This document shows positions 25,005 through 35,559 of a stretch of DNA of 64,000 nt, piece by piece. A program made the position numbers and the translations under genes. The DNA is from Mesodorylaimus sp. YZB2_4 (Eukaryota; Nematoda; Enoplea; Dorylaimida; Dorylaimidae): assembly GCA_030248295.1 (NCBI GenBank), contig JASANH010001085.1, forward strand, positions 62,001 through 126,000, read 5' to 3'. Under the pieces are notes generated by a model. That model saw only the letters and a list, made by a program, of their open reading frames with translations, had not been told where the DNA came from and ran no database searches. The first letter of the stretch is position 1. Every line of letters starts with the position of its first letter.

Positions 25005-25280
25005 TTACACTTCGAGTATTTCAGGAAGGATATTTGACACGCTGCCAATATGAGTGAATGAAAGATTGGGCCAGTTTTTTCTGTTAATCAAGGCAAGGTT
25101 CAAACTGCAAATCCAAAACTGCCTAGCTCTGGAAATCAATGAAAAAAAAGATATATATTTAGGCATTGGGACTTAAGTGAATTCACCAGCATGACAACTG
25201 CAGATTTTGGCGAAGCAGTTTTCTCACTTACAAAATATTAGCCTCATCTTCTTTGTCCTCGGACTAGTATTATCTTGGAC

Positions 25281-25665
25281 CCAGCATCGACCGATCCACC
25301 GATATGAGGGGTGGATCGGTGCCCGATCCGATCCGACTGCTGGATCGGTAGGATCGCGCATGAAATTTTTTGCTCCGCAGCTGCTGAAGAATGATAAGGT
25401 GTGGCATACTAAGATGAGAAAATCCCGTTTTTCTCTCAAATCAGCATTCAATCCCACTTTAAGCTCTGCGGAGCTCTCCGGTGTCCTTTTGACTAGACTG
25501 ACAGGGAGTGACAGCGAGGAAGCAGAGCAGGTTGATGAGGTTGATGAGGACGCAATGCCAACTACGTCATCCCAATCAACCTAAATTTTTTTGAAGCGGA
25601 TCGGGATGATGCAGACCCTGCATCAGATCAGGATCCAGGTCTAGGATTGGATCAGTCGATGCTGG
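25281..25665. mobile_element. GATCGG-rich TIR element (MITE-like), copy 1
   Basis: Begins CCAGCATCGACCGATCC and ends GGATCAGTCGATGCTGG, a 17-bp terminal inverted repeat with one mismatch. It shares TIRs and the inner GATCCGACTGCTGGATCGG and TTTTTTGAAGCGGATCGG blocks with the copy at 45380-45594, but carries an extra central insertion. Confidence 0.6.
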
Positions 25666-27937
25666 CCTTGGACCAGGCGAGAGTGGCCGAAGGAGCGAAC
25701 GTAAGGCCGCTATTACAACATGGCATTAGCATGGGCAAACCAAATGATAAAACATTAAAATCGTGGACTATTTGAGGCATGCTTCATATCTTCTAGGATC
25801 AACGATATTGTTTTGTGCATGAGTGCTTTATTCTCAGACAAAGGCTCATGATTTGAATAGCCGCAGTTTCTCAGAAGTGGCGGCGGGGTAATCGACCGAG
25901 TGGGGGAATCGTCTCGAAATCTCCAGTACAGTACTGTGCTATCCCTACTATTGTGGCGATATACAGCCCTATATGCGGTGGGCACTGCGAGTACAGCACC
26001 CCTGAGCTAACTTCCCTCTTTAAACCTGATAATCCACTCTCGACATATCGTATGGCGGCCACCTGCGCACGAATGCATCCGTTGTCCGATTCCCCATTTA
26101 CCACAAAAAGGCATTTTTGGGTATCGTACTCGAGAAAATCCAAAAAACAAAAGCCATCCGCTCCGTCGCTTCGCACATGTGCACTGGAACAAACGAAATG
26201 TAGGTAAAATTTCACGCACCACTTCATATTGGCCTAATCTCTTTCTTTCTTCCAGCACGTATGGCCTATTTGTGCAAGAATTTACCAACGTTTTCAGCCG
26301 TCCGCGATGACACAATCGGATAAGATGACCATTGGTCGACGGGATTAGTGGCGACGTGTCGAAGCGAGTCCCCGCGCGCAACATGCCGCCAATTTTCATT
26401 TCACAGCGGATGACCGTGTTTGTTCATAGACTAAAGGGATAATAGGACCGCCTGTTCCGCTTCTTTGCTCAACCGCGAACCAACATCTGTTTTCGCATGG
26501 TGGCAGCGACGAACCAGGACGGGCCAAGAAGATTCGAAATGGCAATGACAAGAAATTGAAACATTTAGAGCAGCAAACCCGTGTCTCTAAGAGCTTATTT
26601 TAGAAACTGGAACAAGTCAGAAGCGAGTATTTTGCACTTTGCTGTCGAAAATCCCGATCACATCATCATCTGGAGTCGCTCAGCTGCTGGTTCACACTGG
26701 TGGTTACTGTAGCCTACGGACACATAGAATGCGATTCCACAGCTTAGGTCAACCATGACCTGCTGTACACTCGCAACTCTTTGATTCACGATTAGCAGAT
26801 TCCCTGATCCGTAAAAAATGCAGAGAGCCAGAATTTCATCATCGACTTTTGTGAATTTCACAATCAAATATTGTGAATTATGTACAGGTTCCGAGTATTC
26901 GCCCTAAACTGGAGTATACTTGCATTTTATGAAAATCTTCAGAATCGTCATGCCCTGCTGCAAGAATATTGAGTGCGGATCATCGTGTCATCACGCATGC
27001 TACGATACAAAGTGCCGCGGACATTGTAAACCTGTGGTTTCCAAATTTGTCAGACGCACATGAGAAAAGACTTGACTTAAATGAAGGCGCGAAATTCAAA
27101 TTTAAAAATTCACGCAGCAAAATATCTGAGCTTTGGGTTTTAGATCTTCAGTGGCCAGAGAAAAGTTTCTTGCTGATGTTACCGAGTATATGGTACGAAC
27201 TCCAGTGCCTAAAGTAAACTGCTAACCGCTGGCACCGCCGCACGTCTCCCACCACTTGGTGGCTCCCGTTTTTCAAGGGTTTTCGCTCGCCCAAAAAATG
27301 ACTTACATTATGCAACTTTTTTAAACTTTTGCCGCCTATCACTGATTTGTCCAAGGTGATCTAAGATTTAATTGTATTTCCCATTCTTTTTGTGTGTTCT
27401 ATCCAACTTAATGCGCAAAAAACCCTGGCTTCGCCCAAGTAGCAGCTCAAGAACGTATGGGAAAAACGTCTAACGTGTCTTACTTTTGTCCACTGTCCTG
27501 TACTGTAGCTGCATCAGCAAGATCTACCCTCTCAAAACTTCAAAACTTTTTTGCCGCTTTGTAATGGGAAAAATATAGAAAAAGTAGCACTTCCTATAAC
27601 CTGTCTTCTTTGAGAATATACACGCCCTTCACGTGCCGCATAGTGCCGTGAGTACATTCCCAAAGAAAACACATAGCACTCTGCTCATCTCATATTGACA
27701 AACCAACTGCAGGAATCTTTTCTAACAAATTGCTGGATTTTTGTAAAATAAGTCAGGAAGGCACTAGATGTGTATACTTGCAAGATAGGATGGCATGGCG
27801 TGTATGAGCAAGAAAACAGCAAGTAATTGGGTACACATGCACCAAAATTTGTCTGAATATGAAAAGCAAATATGCCCATAAAAAGTTATTTGAAATGCCA
27901 AAAAATGCCGATTTGACGTCCTTTATTAGCGTACTTT

Positions 27938-28299
27938 TTAGAAGGGGTCACCCTCGCCATTCTCCGATGCAGTACCTCCTTCTTCATTGTCAGCAATCGG
28001 CTCCTGTGGTTCTACTGGTTCAACGACGGGTTTGCCTCGGTGCCTAGCGTGGAACAGTCCACCTGCTTTACCATCGTCCTCCTCCTCATCTGGTTCCTCG
28101 CCATCGTAGCGACTATCACCGCCTTTTTCCTCAGCCTCGAAGTCAGTTGCGCGTCGTCGACGATTTTCTTCTTCCACGACGGAATTGGATTCGAATCCAA
28201 AACGTTCGAGCCGACTGGCGATGTCTTCGTTCACCACAGCAGTCTCGATCACATCCTCGCTACGTCTGGCTGGTTTGGCAAGACTGTACGCGATAAGAG
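27938..28299 (-). CDS. Terminal exon encoding an acidic C-terminal tail
   Basis: A TTTTTAG acceptor on the minus strand is followed by an open frame of about 120 codons ending at a TAA (27938-27940). It starts LIAYSLAKPARRSEDV, continues with charged sequence including ENRRRRATDFEAEEKG and a Glu/Asp run (EEPDEEEDD), and ends ENGEGDPF. It looks like the last exon of a protein with a disordered acidic tail. The opening LIAYSLA could be the end of a membrane segment. Upstream exons were not identified. The candidate exon at about 30600-30830 (minus) ends in phase 0, whereas this one needs phase 1, so at least one exon is missing if they belong together. Confidence 0.45.
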
Positions 28300-28589
28300 C
28301 TAAAAATGAGATGTGGAAGTCAAGGACAAATGAAAACTTGCAGTATTATGTCTTGCAATAGAGAAAGGAAAGCGCTTTTCTACTTCAGCACCTGGCAGTA
28401 TGCAGACTAAACAAAAATGTATAAAAAAGTTGCTCGCGATATGCCAATCCCCTCGCCTGCTTCGAAGGTGTCCAACCAGGGGATATAGAGAAGCGGGATG
28501 TTGCAGGTTTGACAGGATCTTTGTACAAAGATTGCCCATTGAATTTGTAACCTTGCAATGCTAAAGCAGTATTCGTGTACAAATGCTCG

Positions 28590-28940
28590 CCCCACCTGGA
28601 TCCACGTGGTTCTGTGAAAGTTTTCATTAAAATTTTCACGACGTAATACGCATCAGTGGAGTCCACGTAGTCCCACATAGAATCCACACAGCCCCACCCA
28701 GATCCATGTGGTTCCACAAAAGTTTTTATCAAGAATTACACAATGGAATCTACCAGTGGAATCCTTGTTGTTCCACCTGTAATCCATGCTACTCCATGCT
28801 GGTTCCATGCGGATGACGTAAAACACACGAGTAAAACATGTGAAATGGAATGAGTCCACGTAGGGCATGGAAATTGGCACTTCCAAGTGGATACGCGTGG
28901 ATCCATCATGGAATTGAGTGGGACATGGAATCTAACGATA
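28590..28940. repeat. CCACGTGG-rich repeat with a ~100-bp tandem dimer
   Basis: Two diverged units of about 100 bases follow each other. Each starts CCACCYRGATCCAYGTGGTTC, then has AAAGTTTT and ATCARTGGAGTCCACG-like segments. Related TGGATCCACG/CCATGTGG strings occur at about 49460-49555 and 39890-40010, so it is an interspersed family. Confidence 0.55.
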
Positions 28941-29399
28941 AGTAGGCGTGATAACTGGGCCTCCCTGAATCCTATGCTGAGGCCTACAGCGCTCACTATC
29001 GGACTCCTCTCACAATACGTGTCTGAGTAACTGTGTAGGTGTAAATGAGGTGGGGTGGCACAAATCTTACATGCACGATGTAATATCATGAGAATGTCAC
29101 GAGATGTTCCTGAAGATTCACATCAGTAGACTGTGTTGGCATGCACATGAAGAAGATCTGATAACAGGCTACCAAAGAAGAAATTAAGCTTTGTGCAGCC
29201 AGCCGTGCATCCTAATTCTGCTATACATATGGGGTAAGCATACCTAAATCACAAAATACATTTGAGCAAGTATACGTTTTGTTTTATTTTTCACAGTTCC
29301 ACTAGCGGCTGGCGATATTTCCTTGTGAGCGCTTTTTTTCAGGCCCTACTATAACCAGGCCAGGCGCTGGAGGGAGTGTGGCCAGCCATCTCATGATAC

Positions 29400-29620
29400 T
29401 TGTATGACGGTGGGTAGTGTAAGCCTCATGCTCGGTTGGCCATGGCGTGTGAGATAGAGATCGACCTCTCCTGGCTGGGAGACGTCAACCCCTCGGGTTG
29501 ATGTTTCAAGCTCTGTAGTCACAAGACTTGCCTTGCTCGAACCTGAGTTTTTATCCTGCCGACTCGGTTGCTTCACTCCCTCCTGCGTCTGCCAGTCTTG
29601 GTTGCAGCGGCCTGGCAATA
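29400..29620 (+). repeat. Interspersed repeat family A
   Basis: Contains TGGCCATGGCGTGTGAGA, CTCTCCTGGCTGGGAGACGTC, GGGTTGATGTTTCAAG and the Cys/Pro-rich end. It matches 16715-16915 in the same orientation. Confidence 0.6.
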
Positions 29621-30599
29621 AGCTCTTATCGTTAGCGGAACTGTGAAAAAGAAATCAAAGAATACTTTATTGTACCTGCTCATGCATTTTATGATTCATG
29701 CCTTAGTATGGCGCGATGAGGATTTAGGGTTGGCTGCACAAAGCTTAATTTATATGGTGGCCTGTCATCAAATTCACTCCACGTGACATGCCAGCACAGT
29801 CTACTGTTACGAATCTTCAGAAACGGCTAACGGCCGGATCAGATGCTGGTTTTTTGGATAGGATCGGATCGGAAGGGCCGTAAGAAACAGCGATTGCCAT
29901 TCTCACGATATGACATTTTCGCGTATAAGATTTGTGCCAATACTGTGCGCTGCAGATCCAAGTGCCAGTTGCAGCTCGGGCATATATTCATCTTCGACTT
30001 TCAACAGATCTTAACCCTTCCCTGGTCCAATTTGTGGATCTCAAAAATCACTAGATTTTATTCAGCTGAAAATTCCATTTAAAACCTGATGCTCCACCAG
30101 TTTTCATTTAGGAAATAAGATTGTCGAAAATTTTGAGAAAGGAGACAGGCATTTTACATCAGAGTACGTTAAATCTACAGTCCAGCAGGGCCGAAGTATC
30201 TCACACTCGTCTCGCACAGGAGAGTGACCTTCACAATCTTCTGGTTTCATTTTTTAAGAATTAATATATTTTAATCTGCGCCCGCTCGAGATTTTAAACA
30301 AAATCGTAACTCTTTACGAAAAGTCGATCTGCTAGTCGACCAATTTTGTGATTCAAAGTCAATATGCCGCAAGAATATTCATATTTAGCCATACAACTTG
30401 CGCCAACCGCAACCCCCACAATAAAGGTTTTTAAAGAAAATTTTAGGTTCGTTTCCAAGCACCTGGTATTTTTAAACTTAAAAACTTACTTACCAACGAA
30501 AATGATCGAAATAATTTTTTGTACCATTTCGTCGAGTTGAGCCTGAAATTGTGGAACTTTCAAACATATAAAGACAAGAAGAAAATTACTTTTCAAGAC

Positions 30600-30830
30600 T
30601 CACGATCAGTTTAAGGCTAGTGTTTTTGAAAACTTGTAAGACTTGGCGGAGGGAGGATTGAAAATTCCTTAGCGCCAGGACGACAAAAATGCGTGGGGGA
30701 TCCAGTTTGTAAAACGGGAGATTTACGACAAACAGAAACTCGTCATTTTCTTTGCGCGAACGCCTTCTTTGGCGGATATACGAGGGCAACTGTTGGCAAA
30801 ATGAATCTTCAGTGGGTGTACTTGACATAT
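30600..30830 (-). CDS. Candidate exon of an unrecognised minus-strand gene
   Basis: An open stretch beginning MSSTPTEDSFCQQLPSYI and continuing through a basic RQRRRSRKEND segment to FLFVVNLPFYKLDPPRIFVV. It ends at ACTGATC followed by GTGAGT, a good donor. That donor coincides with one of the nine copies of the dispersed 11-mer. No domain is recognised and no downstream exon could be joined confidently. Confidence 0.3.
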
Positions 30831-31026
30831 TTCTGTGCTGTTGCTGCTGTCGTCGATGGTTGACCAATGACAGAATTCGGTTCATGAAGTACACTTTTTG
30901 AAGGTATGAAAATACTGTTTGTGCAAGCGCACAGTATCGTAAACGTGAAATAACGTAAAAAATACGTGCGTAAAAAAATTTTTCGTTGCCTGTAATCATT
31001 TTTTACAACTTAATCATGACCATATT

Positions 31027-32031
31027 TCACATTAAAGCGTGTACTGTGGCCTCATCACAACACACTATTTTGGACACCTTTCTCCTAAAATTCCTATAAA
31101 CTAAGAGCATTGCAAATATCTCAGCAATTCCTGCTAATAAAATGGCCAGATTGGTGATTGGAGATAACAACTTGCTTGCACAAGTCAAAGTGGCCGATCC
31201 GCTGTAGACGAATGTATAGTACACACTGTTGAATGCCATACTGATCGTTGTGAAGGTCGATTGGCACACAGTCAGCATAACTAATGTTTTTTGGGTACTT
31301 TTCCTTTTCTTGGCCACAATGTCATCAAATTGCTGCCCTACTTGCTTGCGTCCCCGCATCCTATAACAAACGACCATCGCCACATTGGCCGCAGTCAGTG
31401 CCAGATCACCACCGATAAAGATCGAATTGCGAACCCAGGCCAGCACTTTGGCCACAGTAGTGTCTGTATAATTAGCGTCGGTGACTATGATGTAATGATC
31501 TCCGCTCAGTTGCACATTGTCTCTAAATATATCAAAAACACTGATCGAAAATCCCAAAATGGTGCACATTACCAGCGCAACAACTTGGTGCCTGGTGTGA
31601 CTGATTGTGCGGTACTTCAAAGGATCCACAATGGCGAACACTCTATCCATGGCCATACAAACATAGATCAAGAGCGAAGTGGCGATGCAGGCCAATTCCA
31701 AAGGTGAAACAATTTTAGCAGCGATCAGCATCAGGTAATAATTTTGTTCATACCAAATAGCACCACCGATCCGATACCCGGACAAATCGTTCCTGGTCAG
31801 CATGCACAGACTGACAGCAATCACTTCGATCAAATCACTGCCCGATGCTAGCAGTTGATAACCATAAGCTTTCTCGTGCTTGTACTGCCTGCGAAATGAG
31901 GCTATAAAAGTGCTGTGGCCAATGATTCCAATCACGAAGTAAATCGGTGCCAGAATTCGATATGCTGCAAAGGCCAGATTATTTGTTATGCTCTGAGTGG
32001 TGTCGTCCAACACGCAAATATCAGCCCCCAT
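31027..32031 (-). CDS. Divergent rhodopsin-like seven-transmembrane receptor A
   Basis: Single-exon 334-residue membrane protein with seven hydrophobic segments. TM1 includes FVIGIIGHSTFIASF, TM3 ends VCMAMDRVFAIVDPLKY (a DRY-like motif), loop 3 is basic (RGRKQVGQQFDD, then KKRKSTQKT), and TM7 is followed by YRNFRRKVSKIVCC. Several hallmarks are missing: the TM1 Asn (IGHS instead), CWxP in TM6, NPxxY in TM7, and the TM3/ECL2 cysteine pair. Cysteines in the N-terminus (ICVLDD) and ECL3 (TCASK) are also present in the neighbour at 34402-35475. It is probably a G-protein-coupled receptor; ligand unknown. It shares GAxWYxxNYxLM before TM3 with that neighbour, so the two are paralogues. Confidence 0.8.
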   Translation of the reverse strand: MGADICVLDDTTQSITNNLAFAAYRILAPIYFVIGIIGHSTFIASFRRQYKHEKAYGYQLLASGSDLIEVIAVSLCMLTRNDLSGYRIGGAIWYEQNYYLMLIAAKIVSPLELACIATSLLIYVCMAMDRVFAIVDPLKYRTISHTRHQVVALVMCTILGFSISVFDIFRDNVQLSGDHYIIVTDANYTDTTVAKVLAWVRNSIFIGGDLALTAANVAMVVCYRMRGRKQVGQQFDDIVAKKRKSTQKTLVMLTVCQSTFTTISMAFNSVYYTFVYSGSATLTCASKLLSPITNLAILLAGIAEIFAMLLVYRNFRRKVSKIVCCDEATVHALM

Positions 32032-34401
32032 CGTGGCATCAAATCAAATAATGGGCCTCTTATTTATTCACACCGGCAACCAACGGAAAAATCCTTGCAT
32101 CGACAGTATCTTTTATGAAGCAAGTAAAAGGAAGGGAAAAGTAAAAAATTCCGAATTTATAGCTGGACATTCTTTCATCGTTTGTGAATGCATCTGTCGA
32201 TGCTCACAACAACCACATCCTCTGACGCAGATAGACGGGAACAAGTGATAAGATAAGAGGGTTAGCAATGTCATAAGCATGTTGTAGTCTTGCACATTGG
32301 GCGGACAAACATAGTGGGACACCAGGTTTGGTTTTTCACTTTTTGAATGTATGATGGCTTTTTGTGGCTCACAAAACAATATTTTACAGAAATAAATTGC
32401 GCAAGGGAAGTTTATTGTCTGAAGGTGGAAACGGTATGGCCTGTATCGTATTTTATGATAATTCTACAAGAGCAGCCAAAAAACCACCCACGGTTAGCGG
32501 ATGGTTTTTATGCTGGCGACTGTTGGATGGTGTGACCACGCGATTATTCAAGTCATAAAAAGCCACGAAACTGGTAGCTTTTACCATGCTGCACTTGTCA
32601 GGATTTTCTGAATCGGACTTTTTGAAGATTATTGCGAAATGAATTGCTTTATTTCAGATTCCCGACCGGATAAAAAATGAGACTGAGTCGACACGCCTGC
32701 AATTAAGTTTGTGACATACAGTAGTTAAAAGTTTGTGCATTTTTTGCGACCCAGGTTCCTACTTTTCTGCAACTCTCAAGATATTTAGAGCAAATTTTTT
32801 CAGCTTCATGTGAGAGGCCCCGTTTCGCTATAGGTTCAATTACATGCATCTGGATTTAGGGGCGCAGAAATACCTGATTTGATGCAATAGTTCCCCGTTA
32901 TGTAAGTTTTTAAAGGAAAGCTGATTCTTGCGTGTCCTGTAGCAATAAACCAATTATAAGGTTTTTGTCCATTGACTTCTTAAATTTCCCGCGGCGCTTT
33001 ACATCAGCCCTTGTAAACCCGTCTCATTGCATTTTGCGAAAACGAGCACAGACAGACGAAATGCACATTTATGTGAGGGCAACGAGGACATTTACGTTCG
33101 AGTAGGCGGCGGCCGAATGCCAGTAGAATATGCGGTTGGTGAGGGAGTAGGAGGGCTGGTTAGAAATTTGTTAGAAGTATTGTGGCATAGATCTTTTAAA
33201 TAGCCACTATACCCAGTGCATGTAGCTAATCCTGAGGTGTACTATCTCACCTACTCACACTAAATTAACAAGCAACCACCTTTCATCGTTTATTCACGTA
33301 GCAGTAACTAAGAGCCGAATCCTAGCGATAGAAGAGCGAAGCGTAAACTACTGTAAAGCATGATCAATCACTGAAAAGTTTCTCACGGCAGTCAAAAGGT
33401 CAATGGTGGTCAATCGTGGTTTCCGCGGCAATAGCGGCTAACAACAAACTTTACCTGGTGCCAAATTCCTACCCCACTCGATGGCCTCCTACCATTTTAG
33501 CGCATTTTCTGACTGCTTCTACAGCCCTGCCTTTCCCCTCATTATCAGTCCTTGCAAAGATCTAGTGTTCCCTTGTTCATCCATTTACGCCCTACCTTAA
33601 ATGGTAGGATCTATGACTTTGTGCCAGTTGGTTGTCACCAGCGCTTGCGGGCCAGTGGATGTCTCTGAAAAGAGTGGTCTGCGTCTGACTGTGTCTGGCC
33701 ACCCTGGTACTCAGCACCATATTCCTTTGTTCGTACTCCAGCCCAACTGCACTCGAACTCATCCAGGCTGCTTTCTCGGTTGCCTCCTCTGACTCCGCTC
33801 AGACCAAACGGTCGTTATGCCCGCAAACCTCACTTCGTTCGTGGCAGTACGTATAAACTGTGGAAGCCTCGCGCAAGCGAAAGCTTTGCTGATTGAGTGA
33901 ATTCCACATGTTGCGAGGCTGGCAGGTAAAGAGAGAAAAAACACTAGCTCCTTTGTGTGAAAAAGCCAAATCATGTTCACAAAAATAGCACTTCTCCAGG
34001 AGGCCATTATTCAAAAATTCTAATGGCCCCAAGAATTTATAGCGATTGGCAGTATTTCCCTCTAGTATTTTTGATTTACAGGTCCATATATTACATGCTT
34101 AGAAACAGTCTGCGAGATTAAGCATAAAGCTGTCCAAATTCACAATCAGTATAATAAATGAATGTAGCCAGTCAAATCTCACAAAATCTTTGGGGGTGTA
34201 TCACACACACACACATGTCATGCACATACGTGCGTTACATACTCCCACATCAAACACATATGGGCCTTGATATCATCACCTAATGTTCATGGTAATTTTC
34301 TTATTATTCTCAAAACCAAGCACGGGCTCGCACATTCGAGAATAAAAAGACCTTTATTGCAGTGAACTCATTACATACATCAGTGCCACATACTTGGGAT
34401 A

Positions 34402-35475
34402 TCATGCACCAGCACGGCCGCTAGAACTCACTTGCACTGTGCTTAAAGTGTTTTCACCGCCTCCAAAAATCTGAGCGATCATTTTTCGGAAGGGAGCACT
34501 CGCAAACAACATTATATAAAAATCAGATGCATTTACAAAAGCAATTTCTAAATCCCTAACAGCCGCAAAAAGTTTTCCTTCGCATGTAAAAAATGTTGGA
34601 ATGAACGCCATCATTGTATGTGTGATAAGAATGGCTGTCTGATTAGTGACCTGTACTGAATCATATATGGTCAAAATAACCAAAGTTTTTTCAGATTTTT
34701 GTTTTTGTTTTTCACTACTACTCAAATTTTCTGACTTGGTCGTGCTGTTTTTCAAGGCTGCATTTTTTCTAGCCCTACGATGATAATAATACAAAAGACA
34801 GACCCCGCTCGTTAGCACGGCCAAAGTGCCGAAAAGCCACACTACATTTCTGACATAAACGGAAATGACTGCTGCCAGGCTGCCTTCAAATACGGGATCA
34901 GGAACAAGGACATAAAAATCGTCTGTTGGACTTTTCTGAACGTTAAAATAAAAACCGATGAAAACACTGATCGAGACGCTTGTCAATAGGGAAAAGCCAA
35001 TGGCACCTATTTCCCAAAGTTTTCTATTCAGCTGCTTGTACTTGATCGGCCGTGCAATGGCGTAGGCCCGATCGAGGGACATGGCCAGCGATATGAACAG
35101 GGTGATGGTGTTGGTCATGTCTGGCAACGGGAAGACCACCCGGGCTGCGAACCACATCAACCAATAATTCCGCTGGTACCACAACGCGCCATCGTAGTGC
35201 AGACCGCACCACCACAGGATCACCAATAAGAATAGCATTGTGATCAGAGTGTCCAAAGTCTTAGCTACGACTTCGTACACTTGGAATGTGTACAAATTCC
35301 CTTGCGTTTTCAACTGCTTATAAAAAGCTACAAAACACAAACTGTGACCAATCAGATCTAAGATCAAACAGGAGGGTTTTATCCAAAAGTAGACGGCATA
35401 TGCGAAGTTGTTGATGGCCACTCGAGTAGACTCTGATGCCAGAAGTGGGCAATAGGTTTGGTTCGAGGTGTTCAT
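34402..35475 (-). CDS. Divergent rhodopsin-like seven-transmembrane receptor B
   Basis: Single-exon 7TM protein, 357 residues from the chosen start. I start at MNTSNQTYCPLL (35475) rather than the ATG at 35535, because a TATA box at 35541-35550 places the expected transcription start downstream of the first ATG, and the shorter N-terminus carries glycosylation sites as expected outside the cell. TM3 ends SLAMSLDRAYAIARPIKYK. Loop 3 is long and Ser/Lys-rich. TM7 has NASDFYIMLF instead of NPxxY. The same INN-A-A-Y N-terminal pattern, IGHS in TM1, GALWYQRNYWLM before TM3, and N-terminal and ECL3 (TCEGK) cysteines link it to receptor A. G-protein coupling is inferred from the DR motif and basic loops. 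Confidence 0.8.
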   Translation of the reverse strand: MNTSNQTYCPLLASESTRVAINNFAYAVYFWIKPSCLILDLIGHSLCFVAFYKQLKTQGNLYTFQVYEVVAKTLDTLITMLFLLVILWWCGLHYDGALWYQRNYWLMWFAARVVFPLPDMTNTITLFISLAMSLDRAYAIARPIKYKQLNRKLWEIGAIGFSLLTSVSISVFIGFYFNVQKSPTDDFYVLVPDPVFEGSLAAVISVYVRNVVWLFGTLAVLTSGVCLLYYYHRRARKNAALKNSTTKSENLSSSEKQKQKSEKTLVILTIYDSVQVTNQTAILITHTMMAFIPTFFTCEGKLFAAVRDLEIAFVNASDFYIMLFASAPFRKMIAQIFGGGENTLSTVQVSSSGRAGA

Positions 35476-35540
35476 GATATTAGGATGGGAAGGGAGCGAA
35501 AATGAGAGGCTAATCAGAGAGGGAGGGTCTGGCAACTGGC

Positions 35541-35550
35541 GTTATATAAA
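35541..35550 (-). promoter_or_regulatory. TATA box of receptor B
   Basis: TTTATATAAC on the minus strand, about 65 bases upstream of the ATG at 35475. The upstream in-frame ATG at 35535 is only a few bases from it. Confidence 0.6.
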
Positions 35551-35559
35551 CTGGGTCCA

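Larger units (their letters stand above)
24244..27937. other. No gene recognised apart from repeats
   Basis: A family A repeat (24795-24995), a poly-G tract (24990-25004) and a GATCGG TIR element (25281-25665) occupy part of the region. The frame at 25207-25584 (+) overlaps that element and ends in an acidic tail, so it may be element-derived. A minus-strand frame at 26658-26867 has protein-like character (CGIAFYVSVGYSNHQCEP) but no partner exon was found. Confidence 0.35.

Noticed and set aside
25207-25584. 125-codon plus-strand gene
   Set aside because: It overlaps the GATCGG TIR element, shows no domain and its acidic end is common in A/G-rich sequence.
35476-35535. Upstream ATG as the start of receptor B
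   Set aside because: It lies within a few bases of the TATA box, upstream of the expected transcription start.
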